Below are positions 1 to 9,226 of a stretch of 64,000 bases of DNA, in pieces. Origin of the DNA: Armatimonadota bacterium (lineage in GTDB: Bacteria > Sysuimicrobiota > Sysuimicrobiia > Sysuimicrobiales > Humicultoraceae); contig JAVHMA010000002.1 in NCBI GenBank assembly GCA_031081715.1, positions 111,651-175,650 on the forward strand, in the 5' to 3' direction. The notes beneath the pieces are model-generated. The model saw only the letters and a program-made list of their open reading frames with translations, made no database searches and was not told the origin of the DNA. Numbering within the stretch: position 1 is the first letter of the stretch; the number at the start of each line of letters is the position of its first letter. Position numbers and translations under genes: made by a program.

Positions 1-725
1 TCGAAGACCAGATCGTAGGTCCCGTCCTCCTCCACCGCCCGCATGAAGGCGTCGGAGACGCGCACGCTGATGTTCGCGTACCGCACGCGCGTCAGGTTGC
101 GCTTCACCTTGATGAAGTCCAACACGTCCGGGTGGTCGTCCCGGATCGTGATCATCAGCGCCCCCCGGCGCCCGGACTGGCCGATCGTGCCCGTGGTCAG
201 CGAGAACAGCTCCATGAAGGAGACCGACCCGGTGCTGCTGCGGGCGGCGTTGTTCACGGGCGCCCCGCGTGGGCGCAACACCGAGATGTCGGTCCCGACC
301 CCGCCGCCCAGGCTATAGGTGCGCGCCGCCTCGGTCATCCAGCCGAAGATCGACTCGATGGAGTCGTCGGCAACCGGGATGACATAGCAGTTGAGCATGG
401 TGACCCGACGGTTGTTGCCGGCACCGTGCATGATGCGGCCGCCCGGGATGAAGCGAAAGTCCTCCAGCAGCCAGTAAAACCGCTCCTCCCATTCCTGCTG
501 CTTCGCCGGCGCCTCGACCGAGGCCAGCTCGCGGGCGATCCGGCGCCACATCTGGTCCGGGGTGTGCTCCACCACCCGACCGTCGGCGTCGCGCAACGCG
601 TACTTGTCGTGGAAGACGCGGGCCCGCAGCTCGTCGTCGCCGAAGGCGGCCAGGGTCCGGGGCGGGAGGTCGGGTGCGGCGGGGCGGGTCAGCGGGTGCG
701 TCGGAGAGGGCGATGCGCCTTCCAT
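1..725 (-). CDS. nrdJ: Adenosylcobalamin-dependent (class II) ribonucleotide reductase, N-terminal part
   Basis: Reduces ribonucleotides to deoxyribonucleotides using adenosylcobalamin, without oxygen dependence. Only the first 241 or so residues are in the window; the gene runs off the left edge. The family is recognised from the N-terminal helical region (FHDKYALRDADGR), the motif MLNCYVIPV carrying the first redox cysteine, and YSLGGGVGTDIS followed by RPRGAPV. The ATG at 725 is preceded by GGAGGT with a 5-nt spacer, which decides the start. It lies 32 nt downstream of nrdR on the same strand, so the pair is probably one operon under NrdR control. Class II rather than class I is inferred from the single-chain layout and the motifs; the C-terminal cysteines cannot be seen. 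Confidence 0.9.
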   Translation of the reverse strand, partial: MEGASPSPTHPLTRPAAPDLPPRTLAAFGDDELRARVFHDKYALRDADGRVVEHTPDQMWRRIARELASVEAPAKQQEWEERFYWLLEDFRFIPGGRIMHGAGNNRRVTMLNCYVIPVADDSIESIFGWMTEAARTYSLGGGVGTDISVLRPRGAPVNNAARSSTGSVSFMELFSLTTGTIGQSGRRGALMITIRDDHPDVLDFIKVKRNLTRVRYANISVRVSDAFMRAVEEDGTYDLVF

Positions 726-757
726 GAGCCACCTCCAGCGGTGTGATCTGCGGTGCG

Positions 758-1279
758 TCAGCGACTGCGTTGCGCGTCGGGCAGCGAGATCAGGGGGACC
801 TGATCGCGGGCCGCGTCCTCGCGGCGCTTGCGTTCCTTGAGGGTTTCGATCTCTTCCGCGATGGAGTCGATGTCGCGGAAGCGGCGGTGCTCCGAGGCGA
901 ACCGCACGTAGGCGACGTCGTCGAGACGGCGGAGCCGCTCCATCACCAGCTCGCCGATCGTGGCCGAGGCCACCTCAGAGACCCCGAGCTGCCGCAGCGC
1001 CCGCTCGACGTCGTCGACCAGAGCGTCCATCGCCTCGACCGAGATCGGCCGCTTCCCGCAAGCCCGGCTCACCCCGCCCATCACCTTCGCGCGGTCGAAC
1101 GGCTCGCGGCGCCCATCGCGCTTGGCCACCAGCAGCGGGGCCAGGTCCGCGCGCTCGTAGGTGGTGAACCGGCGCTCACACTTCAGACACTCGCGGCGCC
1201 TCCGGATCGCCCGGCCCTCGAGCACGGGGCGGGAGTCCAGGACCTTGCTCTCTTCGTGGCCGCACACGGGGCATCGCAT
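758..1279 (-). CDS. nrdR: Transcriptional repressor NrdR
   Basis: NrdR senses ATP/dATP and represses ribonucleotide reductase genes in the cytoplasm. The 173-residue protein has the N-terminal zinc ribbon (MRCPVCG with a second pair at CLKCERR), then an ATP-cone starting near residue 46 (LLVAKRDGRREPFDRAKV). Length is slightly above the family's usual 150-160 because of a charged C-terminal tail. It is the first gene after a good promoter and precedes nrdJ, its expected target, so it is likely autoregulated. The start is supported by the invariant MxCPxC N-terminus. Confidence 0.96.
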   Translation of the reverse strand: MRCPVCGHEESKVLDSRPVLEGRAIRRRRECLKCERRFTTYERADLAPLLVAKRDGRREPFDRAKVMGGVSRACGKRPISVEAMDALVDDVERALRQLGVSEVASATIGELVMERLRRLDDVAYVRFASEHRRFRDIDSIAEEIETLKERKRREDAARDQVPLISLPDAQRSR

Positions 1280-1309
1280 CAGGTGGCCCCACCGCTAGAG
1301 GCACCGTCG

Positions 1310-1338
1310 ATTCTATGCCCCCATATCTTGGGTGTCAA
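1310..1338 (-). promoter_or_regulatory. Sigma70-type promoter of nrdR-nrdJ
   Basis: Reading the minus strand, TTGACA (1338-1333) is followed after exactly 17 nt by TAGAAT (1315-1310). The predicted transcription start near 1303 gives a short leader to the nrdR ATG at 1279. The spacer contains an imperfect inverted repeat (CCCA-N5-TGGG) where a repressor could bind. It does not match the NrdR-box consensus well, so NrdR binding here is only a suggestion. Confidence 0.7.
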
Positions 1339-1408
1339 CGCCGGCGTGCGGCCCTGGCGGCCCGGGCCGGCCGCCACGCGCCGGTTTTCTCGCCCACGCG
1401 CCCCCGGA

Positions 1409-2614
1409 TCAGCGATTCGGCGCGTCGGTCTGTAGGGCGGTCGTGCCCCAGAGCAGAACCAGCCCAGCCAGCGCGAGCAGGGAACCGGCGGTCGCCGCAA
1501 ACCAGACCGGCTGGGGTGTCCCGAGCAGAATGTGACGGAAAGCCACGGCGGCGTTGAACACCGGGATGACCGCGCCGAGCTGACCCGGGAGCCCTTCATC
1601 GACCATGGCGGCGGCCATAGACGGGATCGCCACGGCCAGGTAGAGCCCCGCGAACGCCTGCTGGGCCTCACGCAAGGTGCGCGCGACCAGGCTCACGGCG
1701 AGCTGGCCGGCCGACAGCAGGGCGGCCAGGGCCAGCCCAACGGTCCCGATCTGCGCAATCTGCCCCGGGCCCAGGGCGATCCTGACGGGTCCGGTCGGCA
1801 ACCAGCGACCGCCAGCGGCCAGCGAGACCGTCGCGGCCGTCAGCATCACCCCGAGGGCCAGCAGCGCAGGGCCGAGGACCGCGAGGAACTTGCCGGCGAC
1901 CAGGGCGGTCCTGGCCGGGGGGGTGACCAGCAGGGCCTCCAGGCTGCCCCGCTCGCGCTCACCGACGCCCACGTCAAGCGCGGCGTACTGGCCGCCCAGC
2001 AGCGCCCAGACCGCTACGAAGAACGGCAGGACCGTGGCGAGCAGCGCACCGCCCATGCGTTCCGGCGACGCAATGTCCCGCGCGTCCATGGAAATGGAGA
2101 GGACCTCGGTCACCGTCGTCCCCCTGGCCCGAAGCGCGTCCTCCAGCTCGTGCTGGGCGATCCTCGCCGTGACCGCCAGAACCTTCTCCACGGCCGCCGC
2201 CGAGGCCGGCCGGCTCCCGTCGAACAGCAGGGCCAGTCGTCTGGATCGGCCGGTCGCCTCGCCGGTATCCTCGACCACGGCATCCACGAGGCCCACCAGG
2301 AGCGCCTGGCGGGCGTCAGCGGCGTCCACCAGGCGGAGCCGGCCGGCGGCCTGGCCGGCCGCAGCTAGCGCCTGAGCGCCTGGCCCCACCGCCGCGACCC
2401 GTGCCGGCCGGTCGCGCACCGCCTGCTGCTGGCGCTGGAGCAGCAGCGGCATCGCCAGGACAACCAGGGGCATCGTGACCGCGGGCAGCAGCACCGCCGC
2501 GACCAGAGTACGCCGGTCGCGCCGCGCCTCCAGTAGCTCCTTGGCCGCCACCGCGCGCGCCGCGCGCGCCCAGGCCCAGCGCCGGGACGCCGCGGCGGAC
2601 GGACCGGTCGGCAC
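1409..2614 (-). CDS. ABC-2 type (NatB-like) transporter permease
   Basis: Membrane permease of about 401 residues. The N-terminus is cytoplasmic and typical of the NatB/ABC-2 group (AAKELLEARRDRRTL), followed by one membrane segment (about residues 30-52), a large polar loop and five or six C-terminal membrane segments. The motif GERERGSLEALLVTP before the second hydrophobic block is the family hallmark. The GTG at 2614 is chosen because it lies 8 nt after the stop of the upstream protease gene; no clear Shine-Dalgarno is seen, which suggests translational coupling. No ABC ATPase gene is adjacent, so its motor partner must be encoded elsewhere. The substrate is unknown; sodium or drug export is known for relatives. 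Confidence 0.8.
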   Translation of the reverse strand: MPTGPSAAASRRWAWARAARAVAAKELLEARRDRRTLVAAVLLPAVTMPLVVLAMPLLLQRQQQAVRDRPARVAAVGPGAQALAAAGQAAGRLRLVDAADARQALLVGLVDAVVEDTGEATGRSRRLALLFDGSRPASAAAVEKVLAVTARIAQHELEDALRARGTTVTEVLSISMDARDIASPERMGGALLATVLPFFVAVWALLGGQYAALDVGVGERERGSLEALLVTPPARTALVAGKFLAVLGPALLALGVMLTAATVSLAAGGRWLPTGPVRIALGPGQIAQIGTVGLALAALLSAGQLAVSLVARTLREAQQAFAGLYLAVAIPSMAAAMVDEGLPGQLGAVIPVFNAAVAFRHILLGTPQPVWFAATAGSLLALAGLVLLWGTTALQTDAPNR

Positions 2615-2622
2615 GGCGGCGC

Positions 2623-3723
2623 CTAGAACCCGAACAGCGGCTGGAGCACCACGGCGCTGGCCGCGAACACGGCGATCAGGGCGACTGCGACCACGCGGCG
2701 CGACGGGCTCAGCGGCGAAAGGTCGTCCAGCGGGCCGGGGTGTCCCCGCCGGAGCATAAGGGCGATCAGGATGGCCATGGGGTAGAATCCCATGGCCGCG
2801 GCCAGGCCCACGCCCAGATACGACAGGAGCGCGTGCGCCTTCGGCCCGAGCGCCGCGCGCACGGCGTGCCCGCCGTCGAGCATGCTCGCCGGGAGCAGGT
2901 TGATGCTGGTCACGACCAGGCCGAGCCAGCCCGCGAACAGCGCCGGGTGGCCCAGGACGGCCATGGTCGGCGGAGGGTCGAGCAGCAGGCGGATGAGGCC
3001 CCGGATGAGCAGGGGATCGGGGATCGCGTTGAACTCCGCGGCCCGCGAGGCGTCGATGAGGAACGAGTGGGTGACACCGTAGACCAGCACCGGCAGCGCG
3101 GCGATGAACCCGGCGATCGGACCCGAGGCGCCCAGGTCCATCAGGCTGTCGCGATTGGGCGCCGGCGTCCGGGTAACGATGACCGCGCCCATCGTCCCAA
3201 ACGGCGGGATCATGGGCAGGAAGTACGGCAGGCTCGCGTCGATGCCGCGGCGGAGGGCCACCAGCTTGTGGCCCATTTCGTGCGCGCCCAGGATCAGGAG
3301 CACCGAGGCGGAGTACGCGATGCCACCGGCGACCGCGCTGTCCAGGAAACCGAGCGCGACCAGGCTCCGCGACTGCTCGTACCCCGCGTAGAAGGTCGCC
3401 GCCATCGTGGCGAGGACGAGCAGCAGGTTCGTCTGCCACGCCCAGCGGCCCGGCGGCGGCTTCGGGACCAGGATCAGCACGGGTCGGCCCGCCTGCGCAC
3501 GCAGCATCGGCAGCCAGCCCAGGGGCGCGACCCGGTGGTGGACCTCGAGGAACCGGTCGCGGGCCCCCTCGGCCGACGGCAGCGCCAGGACCGGGTGGGG
3601 CCCGTCCCCGCCTGCGGGCACCGCCCCGGGGAACACCCGCATGACGATCTCGATGGCGCGCTCCAGCAGCACCGCGGGGTCGGGCGGGCCGCCCGACCCC
3701 GCGTCGTCCCACCTGGTGGTCAC
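2623..3723 (-). CDS. Site-2 protease family (M50) membrane metalloprotease
   Basis: Intramembrane zinc protease of 366 residues, resembling the EGY-like branch of the S2P family. HEMGH at residues 148-152 supplies two zinc ligands and the catalytic glutamate; MLDGGH near residue 287 carries the third ligand in the LDG motif. About seven hydrophobic segments follow a soluble N-terminal domain of about 90 residues. It starts 12 nt after ftsZ and is followed by the ABC permease, making it the third-last gene of the dcw transcription unit in this window. Its substrate is not evident; regulated cleavage of a membrane protein is the family role. Confidence 0.88.
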   Translation of the reverse strand: MTTRWDDAGSGGPPDPAVLLERAIEIVMRVFPGAVPAGGDGPHPVLALPSAEGARDRFLEVHHRVAPLGWLPMLRAQAGRPVLILVPKPPPGRWAWQTNLLLVLATMAATFYAGYEQSRSLVALGFLDSAVAGGIAYSASVLLILGAHEMGHKLVALRRGIDASLPYFLPMIPPFGTMGAVIVTRTPAPNRDSLMDLGASGPIAGFIAALPVLVYGVTHSFLIDASRAAEFNAIPDPLLIRGLIRLLLDPPPTMAVLGHPALFAGWLGLVVTSINLLPASMLDGGHAVRAALGPKAHALLSYLGVGLAAAMGFYPMAILIALMLRRGHPGPLDDLSPLSPSRRVVAVALIAVFAASAVVLQPLFGF

Positions 3724-3735
3724 AGTACCTAGATT

Positions 3736-4791
3736 CTAGCGCCTCCGCAGGAACGCGGGGATGTCGAGATCGTCGATGAGCTTCACCGGCTCCCGGACGC
3801 GGTCGTCGCTGGCCACCATGGCCTCCTCCGGCCGGCGCGCGACGTCGAAGCCCGTGGCGATCACCGTGATGCGGATCTCGTCGCGCGTCTTCTCGTCGAT
3901 CACCGCTCCAAAGATAATGTTGGCCTCGGCGTCGGCGGCCTCACGCACGATCTGGGCCGCCTCGCTCACCTCGAGCAGGCCGAGGTCGGTGCCGCCGGTG
4001 ACGTTGATGAGCACCCCCCGGGCGCCCTGCATCGACGTCTCCAGGAGCGGGCTGTTGATGGCCGCCTGGGCGGCACGCGTCGCGCGCTCCTCGCCCGAGG
4101 CCACCCCGATGCCGATGAGCGCGGAGCCGGCCTCAGCCATGATGGTGCGCACGTCCGCGAAGTCCAGGTTGATCAACCCGGGGATGGTGATCAGGTCGGA
4201 GACGCCCTGCACGCCCTGCCGAAGAACGTCGTCGGCGGTCCGGAACGCCTCGATCACCGTGGCCTGCCGGTCGATGATCTGCAGCAGCCGGTCGTTGGGG
4301 ATCGTGATGAGGGTGTTGACCTTCTGCTTGAGCGTGCGCACGCCATCCTCGGCCGACTGCGCGCGCCGCTTACCCTCGAACGAGAACGGCCGGGTCACCA
4401 CGCCGATGGTCAGCGCACCGTGATCGCGCGCGAGCTCGGCGATGACCGGCGCGCCGCCAGTGCCCGTGCCACCGCCCATGCCGGCGGTGATGAAGACCAT
4501 GTCGGCGCCGGCCACCGCGTCCGCCAGCTCGTCCCGGCTCTCCTCGGCTGCCTGCCGGCCGACCGCCGGGTCGCCGCCGGCGCCGAGCCCCTTGGTGACC
4601 TTCGCGCCGATGTGGATCTTCTTGTCCGCGGACGAGAGGGCGAGCGCCTGCGCGTCGGTGTTGACGGCGATGTACTCGACCCCTCGCAGCCCGGCGGAGA
4701 TCATGCGGTTCACGGCGTTGCTGCCGCCCCCGCCGACGCCCACCACCTTGATGGCGGCGTACCGTCGCAGGTCTCGCTCCGTGTTCGGCAT
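3736..4791 (-). CDS. ftsZ: Cell division protein FtsZ
   Basis: Tubulin-like GTPase that forms the Z ring. The 351-residue protein shows the tubulin signature [13 protein letters not shown] (about residues 104-116), the N-terminal phosphate loop [13 protein letters not shown], and the T7 synergy loop [11 protein letters not shown]. The conserved C-terminal peptide ([11 protein letters not shown]) that docks FtsA is present, but the linker before it is very short. ATG at 4791 is chosen over an upstream in-frame start because GGAGGGGGAG lies 5 nt before it. It is 26 nt downstream of ftsA in the same operon. Confidence 0.98.
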   Translation of the reverse strand: MPNTERDLRRYAAIKVVGVGGGGSNAVNRMISAGLRGVEYIAVNTDAQALALSSADKKIHIGAKVTKGLGAGGDPAVGRQAAEESRDELADAVAGADMVFITAGMGGGTGTGGAPVIAELARDHGALTIGVVTRPFSFEGKRRAQSAEDGVRTLKQKVNTLITIPNDRLLQIIDRQATVIEAFRTADDVLRQGVQGVSDLITIPGLINLDFADVRTIMAEAGSALIGIGVASGEERATRAAQAAINSPLLETSMQGARGVLINVTGGTDLGLLEVSEAAQIVREAADAEANIIFGAVIDEKTRDEIRITVIATGFDVARRPEEAMVASDDRVREPVKLIDDLDIPAFLRRR

Positions 4792-4817
4792 CGCGGCTCC
4801 CCCTCCAACTGACCCGT

Positions 4818-6056
4818 CTACGCGCCTTGCAGCAGATCGCGAACCCATGCCCGTGTCCGGTCCCACAGCGACGCCTTCCCGTTGCGGTGCGCGGCGCCGG
4901 CCCGGCCGTGCGTCCGCGCCCCGTAGAGCACCAGCCCCACGCCGGTGCTGTAGGCCGGCGTGCGAACCGCCTCGACCAGCCCGGCCAGGTGCTCGGGCGA
5001 CCCGAGCCGCGCGGGCAGGCCCAGCCGCGCCTCGGCGTACTCCACCAAGCCGTCGAGCAGCGACGCGCCGCCGGTCAGCACGATCCCGGCCGGCACGCGA
5101 TGCTGATAGCCGCTGCGGCGGAGTTGCGCAGCCACCAGCGAGAACATCTCGTCCAGCCGCGGCTCGATGAACTCGGCGAGCACGCGCCGCGGCAGCACGC
5201 GCGGCGCGCGTCCGCCAACGTTGAACACCTCGATCATCTCGCCCTCGGAGATCGCGGACGGCGAGGCCGCGCCCCAGCGCACCTTGAGCTTCTCGGCCTC
5301 GCTCATCGGTGTGCGCATCCCGACCGCGATGTCGTTCGTCAGGTGCCCGCCCGCGACGGGGAGGATCGCGACGTGGCAGAGCCCGCCGTTCGCGAAGACC
5401 CCGATGCTCGTCGTCCCGCCGCCCATGTCGGCCACCACCGCGCCCAGGTCGCGCTCGGCCGGCGTCAGCACGGCCTCGGCCGAGGCGAGCGGCTCGAGCA
5501 CCATCTCCTCGACGTCGAGCCCGGCCTGCTGCACCGCCTTCGCCACGTTCGCGAGCTGCGTGGCCACACCCGTGACGATGTGCGCCTCCACCTCGAGCCG
5601 GGTGCCGTACATCCCGACGGGCCGCTTCACGCCGTCCTGGCCGTCGACGACGAAGTCACGCGGCAGCAGGTGGATGATCTCGCGGTCGGAGGCCGGCAGC
5701 GCGGCCATGCGGGCGGCGTCGATGACGCGCGCGACATCAGCGTCGGCGATCTCATGGTCCCCGCGCGCCACGGCGACGACCCCGCGGCTGTCGGCGGACG
5801 CGATGTGCTCGCCGGAGACCGCGACGTAGGCCGCGCCCACGCTGACCCCGGCCATGCGCTCGGCGTGGTCGACGGCCTGCTCGATCGCCTTCGCGGTGGA
5901 GTCCAGGTCGACGACCACACCGCGCCGCAGCCCGCTCGATGGCGCGGTGCCGGCCCCGATGATGTGGACGTCGCCGTCCTCGTCCACTTCGCCGACGATG
6001 GCACAGACCTTGGTCGTGCCGATGTCCAGGCCCGTGACCGTGCCTCGACGCGTCAT
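4818..6056 (-). CDS. ftsA: Cell division protein FtsA
   Basis: Actin-like ATPase that tethers FtsZ to the membrane. About 412 residues with the phosphate-1 motif [15 protein letters not shown] at the N-terminus, the SHS2 subdomain, phosphate-2 [13 protein letters not shown], and adenosine motif [14 protein letters not shown]. The C-terminal tail ([16 protein letters not shown]) can form the amphipathic membrane-targeting helix. Start: ATG at 6056 (MTRRGTV) is preferred; a TTG two codons upstream (6062) is the alternative. It sits between ftsQ and ftsZ, the canonical order. Confidence 0.97.
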   Translation of the reverse strand: MTRRGTVTGLDIGTTKVCAIVGEVDEDGDVHIIGAGTAPSSGLRRGVVVDLDSTAKAIEQAVDHAERMAGVSVGAAYVAVSGEHIASADSRGVVAVARGDHEIADADVARVIDAARMAALPASDREIIHLLPRDFVVDGQDGVKRPVGMYGTRLEVEAHIVTGVATQLANVAKAVQQAGLDVEEMVLEPLASAEAVLTPAERDLGAVVADMGGGTTSIGVFANGGLCHVAILPVAGGHLTNDIAVGMRTPMSEAEKLKVRWGAASPSAISEGEMIEVFNVGGRAPRVLPRRVLAEFIEPRLDEMFSLVAAQLRRSGYQHRVPAGIVLTGGASLLDGLVEYAEARLGLPARLGSPEHLAGLVEAVRTPAYSTGVGLVLYGARTHGRAGAAHRNGKASLWDRTRAWVRDLLQGA

Positions 6057-6106
6057 CCTCAACCTGTTGTAGCCGACGGGTGGCTGCGCCCCAATATCTG
6101 GTCGCG

Positions 6107-6877
6107 CTATTCCACGCCCCCCTGGCTTCTCCTCCCTGCATCGAGCTGCACCGCGATCGAGCCCGCGTAGCGCAGGTCGACAGCTGCCGCAACCACGCCG
6201 CGGGCGCGGAGTACGGCCAGCACCTGAGGCACCCGGGCCAGCCGTTCCGTCAGGCCGGCCTGGCCGCCGGCACGGATCCGGAGCCCCGAGCGCAGCACCA
6301 GCGTGAGGCCGCCGCCGGGCGCCACCACGATCGTCCCCAGTGCGTCGCGAAGCTCCGGTGGGATCAACGGCAGCGCGTCCAGCGCCGCGCGCACCGCGGC
6401 GCTGGAAGCCGGGGCGCCCGGGACCACCGGCCGACCGCGGCCTGTGCGGTCGACGACGGCGGGCAGTGCGCCCGGGTCGGGGCGCACCTCGACGACGATC
6501 AGGTCCTCGGCCACGAGCGCGTAGGCGCCGGAGGCGGCGAGCGCGATGACGGGACGCCGTTCCACGATGGCGATGCCGACCGTCCGGGGCGGCCGCACCC
6601 GGACCTCGGCGGCGCGAATGCGCGGATCGGCCCGAAGCCGCCGCGCGACCGCCTCCGCGTCCACCGCGAAGAGCCGCTCCCCGCGGCGGAGCGCGGCGAG
6701 CGCCAGCACCTGGTCGGCGGGCACGGACGATATGCCCGTGACCTCCACCCGGTCCACGACGAACAGCGCAGACTGCGGGAGCGCGGCAAGCGCGAGCAGC
6801 GCGGCCATGACGACGGCGAACCGGTGCAGCGTCCGGGGTGGGGAAGCGTGGCGGCGCGACGGGTCCGATGCAGGCAC
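6107..6877 (-). CDS. ftsQ: Cell division protein FtsQ/DivIB
   Basis: Bitopic division protein that bridges the FtsB/FtsL pair to the divisome. 256 residues: a short basic cytoplasmic tail, one membrane segment (about residues 20-42), a POTRA domain beginning VDRVEVTGISSVPADQVL, and a beta domain. It follows murB by 16 nt. The protein is divergent in sequence but has the family's topology and the expected position before ftsA. Confidence 0.92.
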   Translation of the reverse strand: MPASDPSRRHASPPRTLHRFAVVMAALLALAALPQSALFVVDRVEVTGISSVPADQVLALAALRRGERLFAVDAEAVARRLRADPRIRAAEVRVRPPRTVGIAIVERRPVIALAASGAYALVAEDLIVVEVRPDPGALPAVVDRTGRGRPVVPGAPASSAAVRAALDALPLIPPELRDALGTIVVAPGGGLTLVLRSGLRIRAGGQAGLTERLARVPQVLAVLRARGVVAAAVDLRYAGSIAVQLDAGRRSQGGVE

Positions 6878-6893
6878 GATGGTCGCCGGGCGG

Positions 6894-7814
6894 CTAGAAC
6901 TCGCCGAGCAGCTTCACCTCCATCTCCAGCGCGATGCCGGCGCGCTCGCGCACACGCGCCCGCACCAGATCGGCGAGCGCGAGCACCTCGGCCGCGGTCG
7001 CGGTCCCGGTATTCAGGATATAGTTCGCGTGGAGCTCCGAGACGCGCGCACCGCCGACCGCCAGGCCCTTGCCCCCGACGGCGTCGATCAGGCGACCCGC
7101 GTGGTCGCCCGGCGGGTTGCGGAAGACACAGCCCGAGCTCGGCGGCCCGAGCGGCTGGGTGACCCCGCGCTGCGCCAGCCAGGCCTCCAGGCGTGCCTGG
7201 ACCTGCGCGGCGGGCTCGACGCGGAGCCGCAGGCCGGCGCGCGCGACCACCCAGGGCTCCTCCTGCAACAGGGAGGTGCGGTACGCGAACCCGAGCGCCT
7301 CGCGCGTGAGCCGCCGGAGGCCCGAGGGCGTCAACACCTCGACCCACTCGGTGACCTCGTCCATGGCGTGGCCGTGGGCGCCAGCGTTCATCACGACCGC
7401 GCCGCCCACGGACCCTGGGATGCCGGCCCCGAACTCCAGCCCGGCCAGGCCGCGCCGGGCGGTCTGGAGCGCCAGCGCCGGCAGGCCGGCGCCGGCCTCG
7501 GCAATCACCGCGGTGCCGTCGATCGCCACCCGGTCACATCCTTTGCCGACCTTGACCACCACGCCGCGGATGCCGCGGTCGCCGACCAGCACGTTGCTCC
7601 CCTGGCCGAGGACGACGGGCCGCACCCCCGCAGCCGCGAGCACCCCGCATGCGGCCTCCAGCTCCGCGAGCGTCCGCGGCACGACGAAGAGGTCGGCCGG
7701 GCCGCCGATGCGGAACTGCACGTGACGCGCGAGCGGCTCGTCGCGCCGGACGTCGCCGACCACCGCGCGTAACCGGGCCTCGACCGCCTCCAGCGCCGCG
7801 CCCACCGGCGTCAC
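6894..7814 (-). CDS. murB: UDP-N-acetylenolpyruvoylglucosamine reductase MurB
   Basis: NADPH/FAD enzyme that reduces the enolpyruvyl group made by MurA. The 306-residue protein has the FAD-binding segments VLGQGSNVLVGDRGIRG and GIPGSVGGAVVMNAGAHG, then the FAYRTS motif of type IIb enzymes. The proton-donor position, normally serine in GS.F, is cysteine here (PSSGCVFRNP). The GTG start at 7814 overlaps the murC stop by 4 nt. The product feeds MurC, encoded directly upstream. Confidence 0.96.
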   Translation of the reverse strand: MTPVGAALEAVEARLRAVVGDVRRDEPLARHVQFRIGGPADLFVVPRTLAELEAACGVLAAAGVRPVVLGQGSNVLVGDRGIRGVVVKVGKGCDRVAIDGTAVIAEAGAGLPALALQTARRGLAGLEFGAGIPGSVGGAVVMNAGAHGHAMDEVTEWVEVLTPSGLRRLTREALGFAYRTSLLQEEPWVVARAGLRLRVEPAAQVQARLEAWLAQRGVTQPLGPPSSGCVFRNPPGDHAGRLIDAVGGKGLAVGGARVSELHANYILNTGTATAAEVLALADLVRARVRERAGIALEMEVKLLGEF

Positions 7815-9226
7815 GGCGCGCCTCCGACCCGGGCGCCGCTGCCGGCTCCCGGGGTCCGGTCGCCCAACCGTCGTAGCAGCAGGTCGGCCGCGCGACCGAC
7901 GTCACCAGCGCCCAGCGTGAGCACGATGGCCGCGGGCGTGGCCAGGGTCTCAACCAGCGCGATGGCTTCCTCCATGGTCGGCCGGTAGTGGACGCGCCGG
8001 TGCGCGGCCACGGCGTCCACGATCAGCCGGGCGCTGACGCCCGGCTGCACCGGCTCGTCGGCTGCATAGATCTCGGTGATCACCACCTCGTCGGCAGCGT
8101 CGAAGGCGCGCGCGAACTGGGCGAAGGTCGTGCGCGTCCGCGAGAAACGGTGCGGCTGGAACAACGCAATGACGCGGCGCTGTGGCCAGCCCTCGCGCGC
8201 GGCGCGCAGCACCGCCGAAACCTTGACGGGATTGTGGGCGTAGTCGTCCACCACCATCACGCCGCCCACTTCCCCGTGGACCTCGAACCGGCGGCTCGCG
8301 CCCTGGAAGCCCGCGAGCGCGTCCACCGCGGTGGACAGCGGCACGCCGACCTGGAGCGCGGCCGCGATCGCGCCCAGCGCGTTGCTGACGTTGTGCCGGC
8401 CGGGCACCTGCAGGGCCAGCTCGGCGGCCGGCCGACCATCAAGGTAGACCCTCGCCTGCGCACAGCGGCCCCGGAGCGCCCGCACCTCGCCGCGCACGGC
8501 GGCCTGCGGGTCGAAACCGTAGGTGACGGCCAGGCGCCCAAACGCGCCCGCCGTCTCGCGCGCGCCGGGATCGTCGGCGCACGCTACCACGAAGCCGTCA
8601 GAGGCGGCTGCGCGCAGGAAGCGCCCGAACGTATCGCCGAGTTGCGTCGCCGACGCGTAGAAGTCACGGTGGTCGGTGACGTCCAGGCTCGTCAGCACGA
8701 CGCCGGTGGGCGCGACATGCAGGAGCGAGCCGTCGCTCTCGTCCACCTCGGCCACGATCCAGGGGCCGGCGCCGACGAGCGCGTTGCTGTCGAACTCGGG
8801 TACGTAGGCCCCGATCAGCGCCGTCGGATCGAGCCCGGCGGCGGCGAGCACGCGGGCCAGCATCGCGGTGGTCGTCGTCTTGCCGTGCGTGCCGACCACG
8901 GCGATGCTGCGGCCGCCGCGCATGATCTCCGCCAGCACCTCGGCGCGGTGGCGCACCGGCATGCCCGCCGCGCGCGCGGCCCTGATCTCCTCGGTCTCGT
9001 CGGCCACCGCGCGCGAGACCACGAGCAGGTCGCTGCCCGCCAGGTGATCGGCGCTGTGGCCCAGGGCCACCGGCGCCCCGAGCCGTCGCAGACGCGCCAC
9101 CGCCGGCCCGTCGCGCACGTCGCACCCGGAGACGGCGTACCCGCGCCGGAGCAGGACCTCGGCGATCGCGCTCATGCCGGCACCGCCGATCCCGACGAAG
9201 TGTGCGCGCACCTCCGGGCGGATCAC
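7811..9226 (-). CDS. murC: UDP-N-acetylmuramate--L-alanine ligase MurC
   Basis: Adds L-alanine to UDP-MurNAc in an ATP-dependent step. The 471-residue protein has the N-terminal nucleotide fold HFVGIGGAGMSAIAEVLLRRG, a canonical Mur ligase P-loop GTHGKTTTTAM, EVDESDGSL, and the C-terminal domain motif VVDDYAHNPVKVSAVLRA. GTG at 9226 is chosen: AGGAGGT lies 7 nt upstream and the start overlaps the murG stop by 4 nt (GTGA). Unlike its neighbours MurD and MurE, the P-loop here is normal. Confidence 0.97.
   Translation of the reverse strand: MIRPEVRAHFVGIGGAGMSAIAEVLLRRGYAVSGCDVRDGPAVARLRRLGAPVALGHSADHLAGSDLLVVSRAVADETEEIRAARAAGMPVRHRAEVLAEIMRGGRSIAVVGTHGKTTTTAMLARVLAAAGLDPTALIGAYVPEFDSNALVGAGPWIVAEVDESDGSLLHVAPTGVVLTSLDVTDHRDFYASATQLGDTFGRFLRAAASDGFVVACADDPGARETAGAFGRLAVTYGFDPQAAVRGEVRALRGRCAQARVYLDGRPAAELALQVPGRHNVSNALGAIAAALQVGVPLSTAVDALAGFQGASRRFEVHGEVGGVMVVDDYAHNPVKVSAVLRAAREGWPQRRVIALFQPHRFSRTRTTFAQFARAFDAADEVVITEIYAADEPVQPGVSARLIVDAVAAHRRVHYRPTMEEAIALVETLATPAAIVLTLGAGDVGRAADLLLRRLGDRTPGAGSGARVGGAP

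Noticed and set aside
1316..1338. NrdR box in the nrdR promoter
   Set aside because: The spacer has an imperfect repeat, but alignment to the 16-bp NrdR-box consensus is poor and no second box at the usual spacing was found.
2626..3712. An N-terminal extension of the ABC permease reading through the protease gene in another frame
   Set aside because: The extension is out of frame with the M50 protease, which has clear HExxH and LDG motifs. The permease family begins near the GTG at 2614.
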